NCBI GenBank assembly: GCA_013289475.1
Contig: JABCZW010000009.1
Coordinates: 1 to 59,115, forward strand
DNA length: 59,115 nucleotides
From: Bacteroidota bacterium
Lineage (GTDB): Bacteria > Bacteroidota > Bacteroidia > JABEUT01
Direction of reading: 5' to 3'
The notes under the pieces are model-generated. The model was given only the letters and a program-made list of their open reading frames with translations, searched no databases and had not been told where the DNA came from. How positions within the stretch are numbered: position 1 is the first letter of the stretch; each line of letters begins with the position of its first letter. The translations under genes and the position numbers were made by a program. Below, piece after piece: positions 1-8,301 of this stretch.

Positions 1-116
1 CAAGGTTCCATAGCGGCGAATATAAATTTACTTATACCCAGGCCATGCGTGTAGATACGCTGGAGCAAATAATGGATGTTGGACTCAGGATAGAAAAGGA
101 ACAGGCTCAAAATTAA
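1..116 (+). CDS. 3' end of an unidentified gene (cut by left edge)
   Basis: An open frame enters from the left edge and ends at a TAA at 114-116. The visible 37 residues end in MDVGLRIEKEQAQN and contain the stretch TYTQAMRVDTLEQ. The tail is charged and ends 17 bp before metF on the same strand, so the two may be co-transcribed. In many Bacteroidota metF follows methionine synthase genes, but this tail does not resemble the C-terminus of MetH that I know, so no function is given. Confidence 0.55.
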   Translation, partial: RFHSGEYKFTYTQAMRVDTLEQIMDVGLRIEKEQAQN

Positions 117-133
117 ATGAACTTACAGAAAAT

Positions 134-1090
134 ATGAAAGTAATAGACCATCTTAAAAAGTCAAAATCAACCTTATTCTCTTTCGAGATATTACCTCCTT
201 TAAAGGGCAAAAGCATTCAGTCGATAAACGAGAGTATTGATCCCTTGCTGGAATTCAATCCTTCATTTATTAATGTTACTTACCACCGCGAAGAATATAT
301 TTATAAAAAACGCGAGGGTGGTTATTTAGAAAGGATACCTGTACGTAAGCGTCCCGGAACAGTTGGTATTTGTGCTGCTATTATTAATAAATATAAAATA
401 GATACAGTGCCCCACCTTATTTGTGGCGGCTTTAGTAAGGAAGAAACCGAAAACGCACTTATTGACCTTCAATTTTTAGGTATTGATAATGTGCTTGCAT
501 TACGTGGAGATGCAGTGAAATCAGAGGCGCATTTTGTGCCTGAGCCGGGCGGCAACGAGCACGCTATTGACCTTGTAAAGCAAATTGTGGAACTGAATAA
601 AGGAAAGTACCTGAACGAAGAGGCATCGGAGGTTAACAGCCATCTCGATTTTTGTATTGGTGTGGCAGGATATCCGGAAAAACATTTTGAATGCCCGAAT
701 ATAAAGACTGACCTGAAGCACCTGAAAGCAAAGGTAGAGGCTGGCGCTGAATATATTGTTACACAGCTTTTTTATAATAACGAAAAGTATTTTGAATACC
801 TTAAGCTATGCAAAGAGCTTGGTATTAATGTGCCTATTATTCCTGGTGTGAAACCAATTTCAACAAAGAAACAATTGCAAAGCCTGCCTAAATTCTTCCA
901 TGTAGAAATACCTGAAGAATTTGCTGATTCTATTGAAAAATGCAAGAGCGATGCAGAAGCCAAAGAAATTGGTATAGAGTGGGGCATTAAGCAGTGTACA
1001 GAGCTTATTAAAGGTGGTGCACCTTGTATTCACTTTTATACAATGGGTAAATCAGAATCGGTGAAAAGGATAGCGAAAGCTATTTTTTAG
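134..1090 (+). CDS. metF: 5,10-methylenetetrahydrofolate reductase
   Basis: 318 residues, a flavoprotein of one-carbon metabolism that reduces 5,10-methylene-THF to 5-methyl-THF, the methyl donor for methionine synthesis. The TIM-barrel signature motifs are visible in order: SFEILPP at residues 16-22, NVTYHRE near 47-53, the HLICGG strand near 94-99, LALRGD at 121-126 (folate/FAD region) and IGVAGYPEKH at 175-184. Length is slightly above the E. coli enzyme (296). The start ATG fits the usual N-terminus just before the first barrel strand. It follows a gene of unknown identity by 17 bp and overlaps the convergent ribE by 11 bp. No methionine synthase is visible in the window. Confidence 0.93.
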   Translation: MKVIDHLKKSKSTLFSFEILPPLKGKSIQSINESIDPLLEFNPSFINVTYHREEYIYKKREGGYLERIPVRKRPGTVGICAAIINKYKIDTVPHLICGGFSKEETENALIDLQFLGIDNVLALRGDAVKSEAHFVPEPGGNEHAIDLVKQIVELNKGKYLNEEASEVNSHLDFCIGVAGYPEKHFECPNIKTDLKHLKAKVEAGAEYIVTQLFYNNEKYFEYLKLCKELGINVPIIPGVKPISTKKQLQSLPKFFHVEIPEEFADSIEKCKSDAEAKEIGIEWGIKQCTELIKGGAPCIHFYTMGKSESVKRIAKAIF

Positions 1091-1673
1091 ATTTTGACAT
1101 ATACTGTACCACGTATTTGCCAAGTATATCAAATTCAATATTTATTTCGTCTCCTGGTTTAATGCTTTCGAAGTTGGTATGAGCGAATGTATAGGGAATA
1201 ATAGCAACTGAGAAAGAAGTTGATGTAACATTTGCAATTGTAAGGCTTGCTCCGTTAAGGGCAACCGAACCTTTTTCTACAATATAGTTTCTGTCGCTCT
1301 TGCTGCATGAAAAAGTAAATACATGGCTGCCTTGCAGTTTTCTTACCGAAGTGCATTTTACAATACCATCTATATGCCCAAGCACAAAATGCCCATCAAC
1401 ATGGCCATTGGCAGCCATAGAGCGCTCCAGGTTTATTTTGCTGCCTTTCTTTAAATGTTTTATGTTGGTCCGTGCCAATGTTTCCTGCACCGCCATAACC
1501 TTGTATGTTTTCTTCGATTGAGGTATCACCGACAAGCATGCACCATTGTGTGCTACGCTCTCATTCAGCTTTAGTTTTGCCGCGAAAGATGCTTCCACAG
1601 TAATAACCATATTGCCTTTTTCTTTAGCAATATCTTTTACAATTCCCAGTTCTTCTATTATGCCGGTAAACAT
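1080..1673 (-). CDS. ribE: Riboflavin synthase, alpha subunit
   Basis: 197 residues. It catalyses dismutation of two 6,7-dimethyl-8-ribityllumazine molecules to riboflavin. The N-terminus MFTGIIEELG is diagnostic for the family. The protein is two tandem lumazine-binding barrels; the first carries GHVDGHFVLGHIDG (about 91-104), and the second the matching GSVALNGASLTI stretch. Length matches the family (about 200). It has its own promoter 21 bp upstream of the ATG and is divergent from the GT9 gene. Its 3' end overlaps metF by 11 bp in convergent orientation. Confidence 0.94.
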   Translation of the reverse strand: MFTGIIEELGIVKDIAKEKGNMVITVEASFAAKLKLNESVAHNGACLSVIPQSKKTYKVMAVQETLARTNIKHLKKGSKINLERSMAANGHVDGHFVLGHIDGIVKCTSVRKLQGSHVFTFSCSKSDRNYIVEKGSVALNGASLTIANVTSTSFSVAIIPYTFAHTNFESIKPGDEINIEFDILGKYVVQYMSKSKK

Positions 1674-1693
1674 GTTAAATACTTTTCTGCTTG

Positions 1694-1725
1694 CAAAAAT
1701 AGGGTTTTAAAACAGCATTAGGCAA
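1694..1725 (-). promoter_or_regulatory. Bacteroidota-type promoter of ribE
   Basis: Read on the minus strand: TTG (plus 1723-1725), 21-bp spacer, TATTTTTG (plus 1694-1701). This fits the TTG-N(17-23)-TAnnTTTG consensus of the primary sigma factor of this phylum. It lies 21 bp before the ribE ATG. Confidence 0.7.
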
Positions 1726-1746
1726 GCCTATGAAAAGGATTACTGC

Positions 1747-1754
1747 TATTTTTG
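1747..1754 (+). promoter_or_regulatory. -7 box for the GT9 gene
   Basis: TATTTTTG, a perfect TAnnTTTG. No clear TTG at the usual distance. The TTG at 1752 that would give the longest reading frame of the next gene is part of this box, which argues for the downstream TTG start at 1776. Confidence 0.6.
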
Positions 1755-1775
1755 AAAGGAAATACAAATAAAAAC

Positions 1776-2744
1776 TTGTCCAAACTACTTGTTATACGTT
1801 TCAGTTCCATTGGCGATATTGTGCTTACAAGCCCTGTATTAAGAGCCATAAAAAAGCAAATGCCTGTTTTTGAAGTACATTATCTTACCAAGAAAATGTA
1901 TTTGCCTGTTGTACAGGCTAACCCGAACATAGATAAGATATATACTATTGAAAACGATGTATCGGAAGTAATAGATGCATTAAAGAAGGAGAATTACGAT
2001 TTCATAGTCGACTTGCATCATAACCTGCGTTCAATGCAAGTTAAACAGGGCTTAGGGAAGCCATCGAAAAGCGTTAATAAATTGAATATTGAGAAATGGC
2101 TTTTGGTAAACCTAAAAATAAATAGACTGCCCCATGTGCATATTGTTGACAGGTATTTCGGAGCGGTAAAAAGAATTAATGTATTGAATGACGGGGAAGG
2201 ATTAGAGTATTTCATTCCTCCTATAGATGAAGTGAATATTTCTACATTACCAGCATCTCACCAAAGCGGATATATAGGCTTTGTAATAGGGGCTAAGTTT
2301 TTTACCAAGCAATTTCCCGAGCATAAAATTATTTCAGTTTGCAAACAGATCAATTCTCCAATTGTGTTGCTCGGAGGGAAGGAAGATGTTGAAAAAGCAA
2401 AGCGTATTGAAGATGCCGTTGGTAGTAAAATATACAATGCCTGCGGAAAATATAACCTCAATCAATCTGCCTCCCTGGTAAAGCAGGCAAAAAAAATAAT
2501 TACCAACGATACCGGCTTAATGCACATTGCCGCTGCGTTTAAAAAAGATATCATTTCTCTCTGGGGTAATACCATACCTGAGTTTGGCATGTATCCTTAT
2601 AAAGCAGGAGCCAATTCACATATAATGGAAGTGAAGAACCTTAGTTGCCGACCGTGTACCAAGATTGGCTATAAAGCCTGCCCTAAGAAGCATTTTAAAT
2701 GCATGGAAGAGATAAACGAGCAGGAAATTGTCAAGTTTGTTTAA
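1776..2744 (+). CDS. Glycosyltransferase family 9 (ADP-heptose:LPS heptosyltransferase-like)
   Basis: 322 residues from TTG at 1776. It is expected to transfer a heptose (or related sugar) to the inner core of lipopolysaccharide on the cytoplasmic side of the inner membrane. The N-terminus LLVIRFSSIGDIVLTSPV is the GT9 Rossmann motif, with the aspartate and glycine typical of WaaC/WaaF/RfaQ enzymes. ITNDTGLMHIAAAF near the C-terminal third is the ADP-heptose binding loop. The cysteine-rich end (LSCRPCTK, KACPKKHFKC) is common in Bacteroidota members. The frame stays open up to a TTG at 1752, but that TTG sits inside the -7 promoter box and the extra residues are not family-like. Confidence 0.85.
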   Translation: MSKLLVIRFSSIGDIVLTSPVLRAIKKQMPVFEVHYLTKKMYLPVVQANPNIDKIYTIENDVSEVIDALKKENYDFIVDLHHNLRSMQVKQGLGKPSKSVNKLNIEKWLLVNLKINRLPHVHIVDRYFGAVKRINVLNDGEGLEYFIPPIDEVNISTLPASHQSGYIGFVIGAKFFTKQFPEHKIISVCKQINSPIVLLGGKEDVEKAKRIEDAVGSKIYNACGKYNLNQSASLVKQAKKIITNDTGLMHIAAAFKKDIISLWGNTIPEFGMYPYKAGANSHIMEVKNLSCRPCTKIGYKACPKKHFKCMEEINEQEIVKFV

Positions 2745-2752
2745 ATAACCTG

Positions 2753-2760
2753 TATCTTTT
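2753..2760 (+). promoter_or_regulatory. Probable -7 box of the YwqK-repeat protein gene
   Basis: TATCTTTT, 7 of 8 to TAnnTTTG, with a TTG at 2728-2730 (22-bp spacer). It lies 38 bp before the ATG at 2791 and right after the stop of the GT9 gene. Confidence 0.4.
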
Positions 2761-2790
2761 TGAGGCCACATGCATTATAGGAATAACAGC

Positions 2791-3837
2791 ATGAAGCAAT
2801 TATTTATTATAATACTATTCCTTTCATTTACTTTGACTGCCTTGGGGCAATTGCAAGATAGTCTCGGATTTACTGATTCTACAGAAGCAAAAAACCTATT
2901 AGTTAATGGTATAAAAGAAGGCAAATGGGTTGAACATATTGGATATGGTTATCATAAGGTTCCTGATACTACGATAGGGGATTCAAATGGAAATAGTTAT
3001 ACAGTACATGTATCGGCTTTTATTCCATATTATTCTTTAATAACGTATAAATCTAATGCCCCTTTTGGGGTAGTAAGAGATTATTATAAGGACGGGAAGT
3101 TAAAAAGTTTATTCCCTATCACTGATAGTTTAAAAAACGGAATAGAAAGAGACTATTATGAGGATGGAAAATTAATGGAAGAGACTCCTTATATTAAGGG
3201 CAAGAAAAATGGAATAGATAAATTCTATTATGATACTAATGATGTATTTAGTTGGTCTGAGACTCCTTTTGTTGGGGGCAGAGAAAATGGGGTATCAAAG
3301 CTTTATTGGGCAAATGGGAATTTATATGATGAAATTCCTTTTGCAAATGGCATGATGAATGGTGTTGAAAAGAAGTACTTTAAAAATGGAATTTTAGAAG
3401 AAGAGACATCTTTCTTAGATGATGAGATGAATGGTCTTGAAAAACATTATAATGAAGACAATGGGGCATTGTTCTCAGAAGCCCTTTGGGTTCATGGAAA
3501 TATTACCGGGATATATAAGAAATATTACGAAGATGGAAAATTAGAGAGTGAAAGCCCTATGATTGATGGTAAAGCTAATGGCATTGAAAAAGAATATTAT
3601 GAGAGCGGAAACATATTAACAGAAATACCTTATACTAATGGTAATAAAAATGGTGATGTAAAAGGGTATTATGAAGATGGGAAATTAGCATATATCCTCC
3701 CTTTTGTTAATGGTTATGCTAATGGCGCAGAAAAGGAATATTATAAAAGCGGAAAATTAAAGTGTGAAACTGTATACAAAAATGGTATAGTTAAAACAAC
3801 AAAGAAATATAGCAGAAGCACTAATAAGGTTAAATAA
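2791..3837 (+). CDS. Secreted YwqK/MORN-type repeat protein
   Basis: 348 residues from the ATG at 2791. The N-terminus MKQLFIIILFLSFTLTALGQ is a clear signal peptide, so the product is periplasmic, surface or secreted. From about residue 95 it is built of roughly ten units of 22-25 residues of the form YYEDGKLxxExPyxxGxxNGxxK, the toxin-antitoxin YwqK/MORN-variant repeat. Such repeats fold as a beta-hairpin ladder; the real function of exported members in Bacteroidota is not established. An in-frame ATG at 2770 is possible, but it would put seven residues ahead of the signal peptide. No partner toxin is visible next door. Confidence 0.8.
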   Translation: MKQLFIIILFLSFTLTALGQLQDSLGFTDSTEAKNLLVNGIKEGKWVEHIGYGYHKVPDTTIGDSNGNSYTVHVSAFIPYYSLITYKSNAPFGVVRDYYKDGKLKSLFPITDSLKNGIERDYYEDGKLMEETPYIKGKKNGIDKFYYDTNDVFSWSETPFVGGRENGVSKLYWANGNLYDEIPFANGMMNGVEKKYFKNGILEEETSFLDDEMNGLEKHYNEDNGALFSEALWVHGNITGIYKKYYEDGKLESESPMIDGKANGIEKEYYESGNILTEIPYTNGNKNGDVKGYYEDGKLAYILPFVNGYANGAEKEYYKSGKLKCETVYKNGIVKTTKKYSRSTNKVK

Positions 3838-3848
3838 TTAACCATTAA

Positions 3849-4910
3849 TTACGCCGCGTCTTTCACAGACTTACCACCAGCCTGCTTTTCCTTTATATAA
3901 GGCAAATAATACTTTTCGTAAAAAACTTGTTTAGAATTGTTGAAGGATTTTATGCCGCCAAGCATGTTCAGCAGGTAAACGTAGCACCATGCCAGATCTA
4001 CCTGGTGAGGTAAAAAACCTGCACGGGCACTGTTAGGGAAAAGGTGGTGGTTGTTGTGCCATTCGCCTGCTACATAGCCCGGCCAGTATTGATTAATGGA
4101 CATATCATCCCAGCAAAAGTCTACACCTTCCTGGCGCTTGTCCTTACCCTTACCATGCCCTTCGAAATTAAATGTACGCACGCCTACCGCCCACAAAACT
4201 GCCCAGCCAAATATGGTACAGGCCAGCGCATTGCCACCAATAAGGTAAAATGTTCCGTACCAAAATACCCAGTTAAGCAAGGTAGATGTTATAGTGCGGA
4301 AAGGGTTAGCAATAGTTCCCCATTTCTGATATTGTTCGTAGGTATTAGGGGTTACGCCTGTATGGTCAATAAATACTTTAATACGTTCGTAATCTTCCCT
4401 ACTCAGGTTTTTTGCAATGCTCTGGTGATTGGTGTCAGCTAAAAAGCAATACAGGAAACCACAATTGGCATTGTACGGGTCACCCGGCTGGTCCGATTTA
4501 CCATGGTGAACGTGGTGAGAAACAATATACATCTCTTCGGGTATAACCTTTATGACAAGGTTTTGGGTAATGAAGCGCCAGAATTTATTTTTAAAACTAT
4601 ATGCCCTGTGTGTGCCGTATCGATGATACCAAATGGTACCGTGGCTGCCCATAATAACCATACTATATATGAATCCTACAAGGCAAAGCCACCAGCTAAA
4701 ATATTTCACAAAAAACAGTACCAGGAACGGAGTCAGGCATATTACCCAAAACCAACCCAGGAAATTCATCCAGTTCTTTTTGGTTCGGAAAATATTCTGA
4801 CGGTAAAAGAATTCTTTAAGGATTTGCCTGTTGGTAGGCTTAATAAGGTTTCCATTTTCGTCTTGCCATCCGTAGCCGGGTGGCTCCAGAACTATGTCGA
4901 TAAATGCCAT
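3849..4910 (-). CDS. Acyl-CoA / fatty acid delta-9-type desaturase
   Basis: 353 residues, an integral-membrane di-iron desaturase that would introduce a cis double bond into acyl chains. All three histidine boxes are present: HRYGTH at 96-101, HHVHH at 132-136 and HNNHH near residue 285. Hydrophobic hairpins lie before the first box and between boxes two and three. The layout is that of stearoyl-CoA desaturases rather than of the sphingolipid enzyme at 13.9 kb. It is convergent to the YwqK-repeat gene and has the cleanest promoter of the window upstream. An electron donor (cytochrome b5 or ferredoxin reductase) is not encoded next to it. Confidence 0.88.
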   Translation of the reverse strand: MAFIDIVLEPPGYGWQDENGNLIKPTNRQILKEFFYRQNIFRTKKNWMNFLGWFWVICLTPFLVLFFVKYFSWWLCLVGFIYSMVIMGSHGTIWYHRYGTHRAYSFKNKFWRFITQNLVIKVIPEEMYIVSHHVHHGKSDQPGDPYNANCGFLYCFLADTNHQSIAKNLSREDYERIKVFIDHTGVTPNTYEQYQKWGTIANPFRTITSTLLNWVFWYGTFYLIGGNALACTIFGWAVLWAVGVRTFNFEGHGKGKDKRQEGVDFCWDDMSINQYWPGYVAGEWHNNHHLFPNSARAGFLPHQVDLAWCYVYLLNMLGGIKSFNNSKQVFYEKYYLPYIKEKQAGGKSVKDAA

Positions 4911-4931
4911 TTATTATGGATTTTAAGTGTG

Positions 4932-4961
4932 CAAAGGTATACTTTATTATAGTAACCTCAA
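4932..4961 (-). promoter_or_regulatory. Consensus Bacteroidota promoter of the desaturase
   Basis: On the minus strand TTG (plus 4959-4961), 19-bp spacer, TACCTTTG (plus 4932-4939). The ATG follows 21 bp later, giving a short leader. Confidence 0.75.
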
Positions 4962-5039
4962 AATATAGGCACTAGCTACCAATTTCACGAATATAATTAT
5001 TGACAATCAGTCAAATCAGTGTTATCCGTGTTCGATTTG

Positions 5040-5047
5040 TATCTTTG
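5040..5047 (+). promoter_or_regulatory. -7 box of the TauE-type exporter gene
   Basis: TATCTTTG, a perfect TAnnTTTG, 40 bp before the TTG start at 5088. The AAGGAG at 5077-5082, five bases before that TTG, is one of the few good Shine-Dalgarno sequences here and supports the TTG start. Confidence 0.55.
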
Positions 5048-5087
5048 GCCTATAAAATAAAGCACTATTAAAAAGCAAGGAGTTCTT

Positions 5088-5903
5088 TTGTATGTTTTCT
5101 TATTTGTTCTGCTGGTTGCTGCCGTTTGTCTGGGGAACTATTTTTCTCCTGTTGCATCCGAAAGTGGCAATACCGGTAAATGGGGCTATATGTTTATTGG
5201 CTTTATTGCCGAGGTGGTTAATGGTACTATAGGTATGGCTTATGGGGTTACTACAACCACCCTGTTGTTGGCATCGGGTGTAGCACCTGCTTTTACCGTT
5301 ATCATAGTTCATATTCTTGAGGTATTTACAGCAGGTGCAACAGGCTTGATCCATTTTAGAATGGGTAACGTAAATAAGAAACTTTTTAAAAACCTTTTAA
5401 TTCCCGGTATTATAGGTGCAATTATTGGCGCCTATGTTCTTTATTCGTTAAAGGATTACATACATATTATTAAACCCATAATATCAGGTTACATTTTAAT
5501 ACTTGGTGTTATCATCCTTTATCGTGCAGTAAGGAAAATAGCTAAAGGCAAAAAAATAAAATACTTATATCCGCTTGGTTTTATTGCCGGTTTTTTGGAT
5601 TCTATTGGCGGCGGCGGATGGGGAACCATTGTTTCTACCACGCTTATAGCAGGTGGAAGAAATGCCCGCTATACAATAGGCTCGGTTATTCTGTCAAGAT
5701 TTTTTGTTGCACTGGTTAGTTCAGCTACATTAATTACACTTATAGGTTTTACCAATTGGTATGTTGTGGCTTGGTTGGTAGCAGGTGGGTTGGCAGGCTC
5801 GCCCATAGGGCCATATCTGGCAAAGCATATACCGGTAAAAATTACCATGGTATTGGTAGCCATAGCAGTAATTCTCATCAGCTTAAAACAGATTTTCTTT
5901 TAA
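5088..5903 (+). CDS. TauE/SafE family sulfite/organosulfonate exporter-like permease
   Basis: 271 residues, an inner-membrane transporter of the TauE/SafE (DUF81) family with about eight hydrophobic segments. The duplicated family signature is visible: FIAEVVNGTIGMAYGVTTTT in the first half and FIAGFLDSIGGGGWGTIVST in the second, each at the start of an inverted-topology repeat. Members export sulfite, sulfoacetate or related anions, but the substrate cannot be read from sequence. The gene starts with TTG behind an AAGGAG. The sulfate-activation genes cysDN lie 30 kb away, so a sulfur link is only suggestive. Confidence 0.82.
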   Translation: MYVFLFVLLVAAVCLGNYFSPVASESGNTGKWGYMFIGFIAEVVNGTIGMAYGVTTTTLLLASGVAPAFTVIIVHILEVFTAGATGLIHFRMGNVNKKLFKNLLIPGIIGAIIGAYVLYSLKDYIHIIKPIISGYILILGVIILYRAVRKIAKGKKIKYLYPLGFIAGFLDSIGGGGWGTIVSTTLIAGGRNARYTIGSVILSRFFVALVSSATLITLIGFTNWYVVAWLVAGGLAGSPIGPYLAKHIPVKITMVLVAIAVILISLKQIFF

Positions 5904-5939
5904 TTTTTCTGTTTTAGTTTTTCAAATTCTCTTCTCTGC

Positions 5940-5947
5940 TATATTTG
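5940..5947 (+). promoter_or_regulatory. -7 box of lysS
   Basis: TATATTTG, a perfect TAnnTTTG, 37 bp before the lysS ATG. The -33 region is only TTT. Confidence 0.5.
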
Positions 5948-5984
5948 CTCACAATTAATATTATTATAAAAGGTATTCGCAAAC

Positions 5985-7493
5985 ATGGAACTATCAGAAC
6001 AGGAATTAGTAAGGCGCAATAAATTAGAGGAGATAAAAAAGCTCGGAATAGAGCCTTATCCTGCTGCGTTATTTGAAGTGAACGCCAATTCGGCTGATAT
6101 ACTTGAGCATTATGAGCGCGATAAACTGAACTATAAAAACATAAGCATGGCCGGCCGTATCATGAGCCTGCGCCAGATGGGCAATGCAGCTTTTGCAGAA
6201 ATACAGGATGCCCGTGGCCGTATGCAGATTTATGTAAAGCGTGATGAGATTTGTCCCGGAGAAGATAAGACCTTGTTTAATTCTGTCTTTAAAAAGCTTT
6301 TAGATATTGGAGATATTATTGGTGTGAAGGGATATGTATTTACTACTAATACCGGTACAATTTCAGTACACGTTACTTCATTGACACTTCTTACCAAATC
6401 GGTAAGGCCTTTGCCTGTGGTGAAGGTTGACAGCGAGGGTAAAGCACATGATGTGGTAAGCGACCCTGAACTACGTTACCGCCAGCGTTATGTAGATCTT
6501 ATTATCAATCCTGAGGTAAGAAATGTATTTGTTCAGCGTACTGTAATTATTAATTCCATGCGTAACTTTTTAAATGAAAGAGGTTACCTGGAAGTGGAAA
6601 CACCTATTCTGCAATCTATACCCGGTGGTGCTGCTGCAAGACCTTTTGTTACACACCACAATGCATTAGATATTCCTTTGTACCTGCGTATAGCAAACGA
6701 GCTTTATTTAAAGCGCCTTATTGTAGGTGGTTTTGATGCGGTTTATGAATTTGCGAAAGACTTCCGTAATGAAGGTATGGACAGAACACACAACCCGGAG
6801 TTTACCCAGATGGAACTTTATGTGGCATATAAAGATTACGAGTGGATGATGAGTTTGGTAGAAGAGATGCTGGAGAAAATAGCGATGGACTTATATAGCA
6901 CAACTAAGGTTGCAGCGGGAGAAAATACACTTGACTTTCATAGACCGTTTCAGCGTGTAAGACTTTTTGATGCTATTAAAGAACATGCCGGAGTTGACGT
7001 ATCAAACATGAGCGAAGAGGAATTGAGAAAGACCTGTAAAGAGTTGAAAATAGATGTTGCTCCATCGATGGGTAAAGGAAAGCTGATAGATGAGATATTT
7101 TCTGCGAAGGCGCAGCACCATTATATACAACCGACTTTCATTATGGATTACCCGGTTGAAATGTCGCCATTGTGTAAAAAGCACCGTACCATTCCCGGCC
7201 TGGTTGAGCGTTTTGAGCTTTTCATTAACGGAAAGGAATTGTGCAATGCTTATAGCGAGTTAAATGACCCGCTTGACCAGCGTGCACGTTTTGAAGACCA
7301 AATGAAATTGGCAGAACGTGGAGACGATGAGGCTATGACCATTGACAATGACTTTTTACGCGCCATTGAATATGGAATGCCTCCTACATCGGGTGTGGGT
7401 ATTGGTATTGACAGGCTAACTATGCTAATGACAAATTCTTCATCTATACAGGATGTGCTCTTCTTCCCTCAAATGAGGCCTGAAAGATTCTAA
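5985..7493 (+). CDS. lysS: Lysyl-tRNA synthetase, class II
   Basis: 502 residues, full length for bacterial LysS. An N-terminal OB-fold anticodon-binding domain (about 50-160, [20 protein letters not shown]) is followed by the class II catalytic core. Motif 2 is seen in [18 protein letters not shown] and motif 3 in [11 protein letters not shown]. An insert of about 60 residues near 330-390 ([18 protein letters not shown]) lies between motifs 2 and 3, as in other Bacteroidota enzymes. It charges tRNA-Lys in the cytoplasm. A membrane protein gene follows 18 bp later on the same strand. Confidence 0.95.
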   Translation: MELSEQELVRRNKLEEIKKLGIEPYPAALFEVNANSADILEHYERDKLNYKNISMAGRIMSLRQMGNAAFAEIQDARGRMQIYVKRDEICPGEDKTLFNSVFKKLLDIGDIIGVKGYVFTTNTGTISVHVTSLTLLTKSVRPLPVVKVDSEGKAHDVVSDPELRYRQRYVDLIINPEVRNVFVQRTVIINSMRNFLNERGYLEVETPILQSIPGGAAARPFVTHHNALDIPLYLRIANELYLKRLIVGGFDAVYEFAKDFRNEGMDRTHNPEFTQMELYVAYKDYEWMMSLVEEMLEKIAMDLYSTTKVAAGENTLDFHRPFQRVRLFDAIKEHAGVDVSNMSEEELRKTCKELKIDVAPSMGKGKLIDEIFSAKAQHHYIQPTFIMDYPVEMSPLCKKHRTIPGLVERFELFINGKELCNAYSELNDPLDQRARFEDQMKLAERGDDEAMTIDNDFLRAIEYGMPPTSGVGIGIDRLTMLMTNSSSIQDVLFFPQMRPERF

Positions 7494-7511
7494 CTATTAA
7501 AATTTAAGCTA

Positions 7512-8204
7512 ATGGTAAATTTACCAATATACATTAGCATAGTTTTTGCACTGACAACAATTTTAACTATCTGGCTTTTCTACAGGGCATCCGGCAATTC
7601 AAAACCTGCACTTATAGTTTTATTAATTTGGCTTGCGTTACAGGCCGGTATTAGCCTGTTTGGGTTTTATACTATAACTAATACTATTCCACCAAGGTTT
7701 GCTCTTTTAGTATTGCCACCCTTGCTTTTTATTATAACACTTTTTGCAACATCTAAAGGCAGGCAATTTATTGATGGCCTTGATGTGGGTAAATTAACCA
7801 TCCTGCATATTGTAAGAATACCTGTAGAATTGGTTTTATTATGGTTGTGCATGTACAAAGTGGTTCCCCAGCTTATGACTTTTGAAAGCCGAAATTTTGA
7901 TGTTTTATCGGGGCTTACGGCGCCAATCATATTTTATTTTGGGTTTGTAAAAAAGCAACTGGGGAGAAACATAAGTATTATTTGGAATTTTATCAGCCTG
8001 GGGCTTTTAATTAATATTGTTATTAACGCAATTCTTTCAGCACCATTTCCTTTTCAAAAATTTGCTTTTGACCAACCTAATATTGCATTACTCTATTTTC
8101 CGTTTGTCTGGCTGTATTGTGCCATTGGTTTTATTTTCACACTTAGCAACAATCAGGGAATTGCTATACGGGCAAAAGAAAAGCTCAGACTGAATTCCTT
8201 TTGA
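7512..8204 (+). CDS. Conserved polytopic membrane protein of unknown function
   Basis: 230 residues with about seven strongly hydrophobic segments spread over the full length and short connecting loops. The longest loops are near residues 80-95 and 165-185. There is no signal peptide, no catalytic motif I recognise and no soluble domain. The C-terminal tail is basic (RAKEKLRLNSF), which suggests a cytoplasmic end. It lies 18 bp behind lysS and 97 bp ahead of ppsA, so it may be read with lysS. Function unknown. Confidence 0.7.
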   Translation: MVNLPIYISIVFALTTILTIWLFYRASGNSKPALIVLLIWLALQAGISLFGFYTITNTIPPRFALLVLPPLLFIITLFATSKGRQFIDGLDVGKLTILHIVRIPVELVLLWLCMYKVVPQLMTFESRNFDVLSGLTAPIIFYFGFVKKQLGRNISIIWNFISLGLLINIVINAILSAPFPFQKFAFDQPNIALLYFPFVWLYCAIGFIFTLSNNQGIAIRAKEKLRLNSF

Positions 8205-8262
8205 TTAACAATTGTTATTCTTTTGTTCACAATTTTTTCATGTGAGCAAGAATGTGATTATA

Positions 8263-8270
8263 TAATTTTG
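8263..8270 (+). promoter_or_regulatory. -7 box of ppsA
   Basis: TAATTTTG, matching TAnnTTTG, 31 bp before the ppsA ATG. Confidence 0.5.
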
Positions 8271-8301
8271 GATTTAATCTAATCCTCCTGATCAAATCAA
8301 C

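Noticed and set aside
1-116. C-terminus of methionine synthase (metH) before metF
   Set aside because: The visible tail does not match the MetH activation-domain ending; left unnamed.
3828-3843. Terminator GGTTAA-ATAA-TTAACC between convergent genes
   Set aside because: Only six weak pairs, no GC and no T-run.
4503-4952. A 149-residue plus-strand frame
   Set aside because: It is antisense to the conserved histidine boxes of the acyl-CoA desaturase.
5012-5037. A dispersed intergenic repeat of AATCAGTGTTATCCGTGTTC type
   Set aside because: It resembles a widespread intergenic phrase, but no second copy is in the window, so it cannot be shown.
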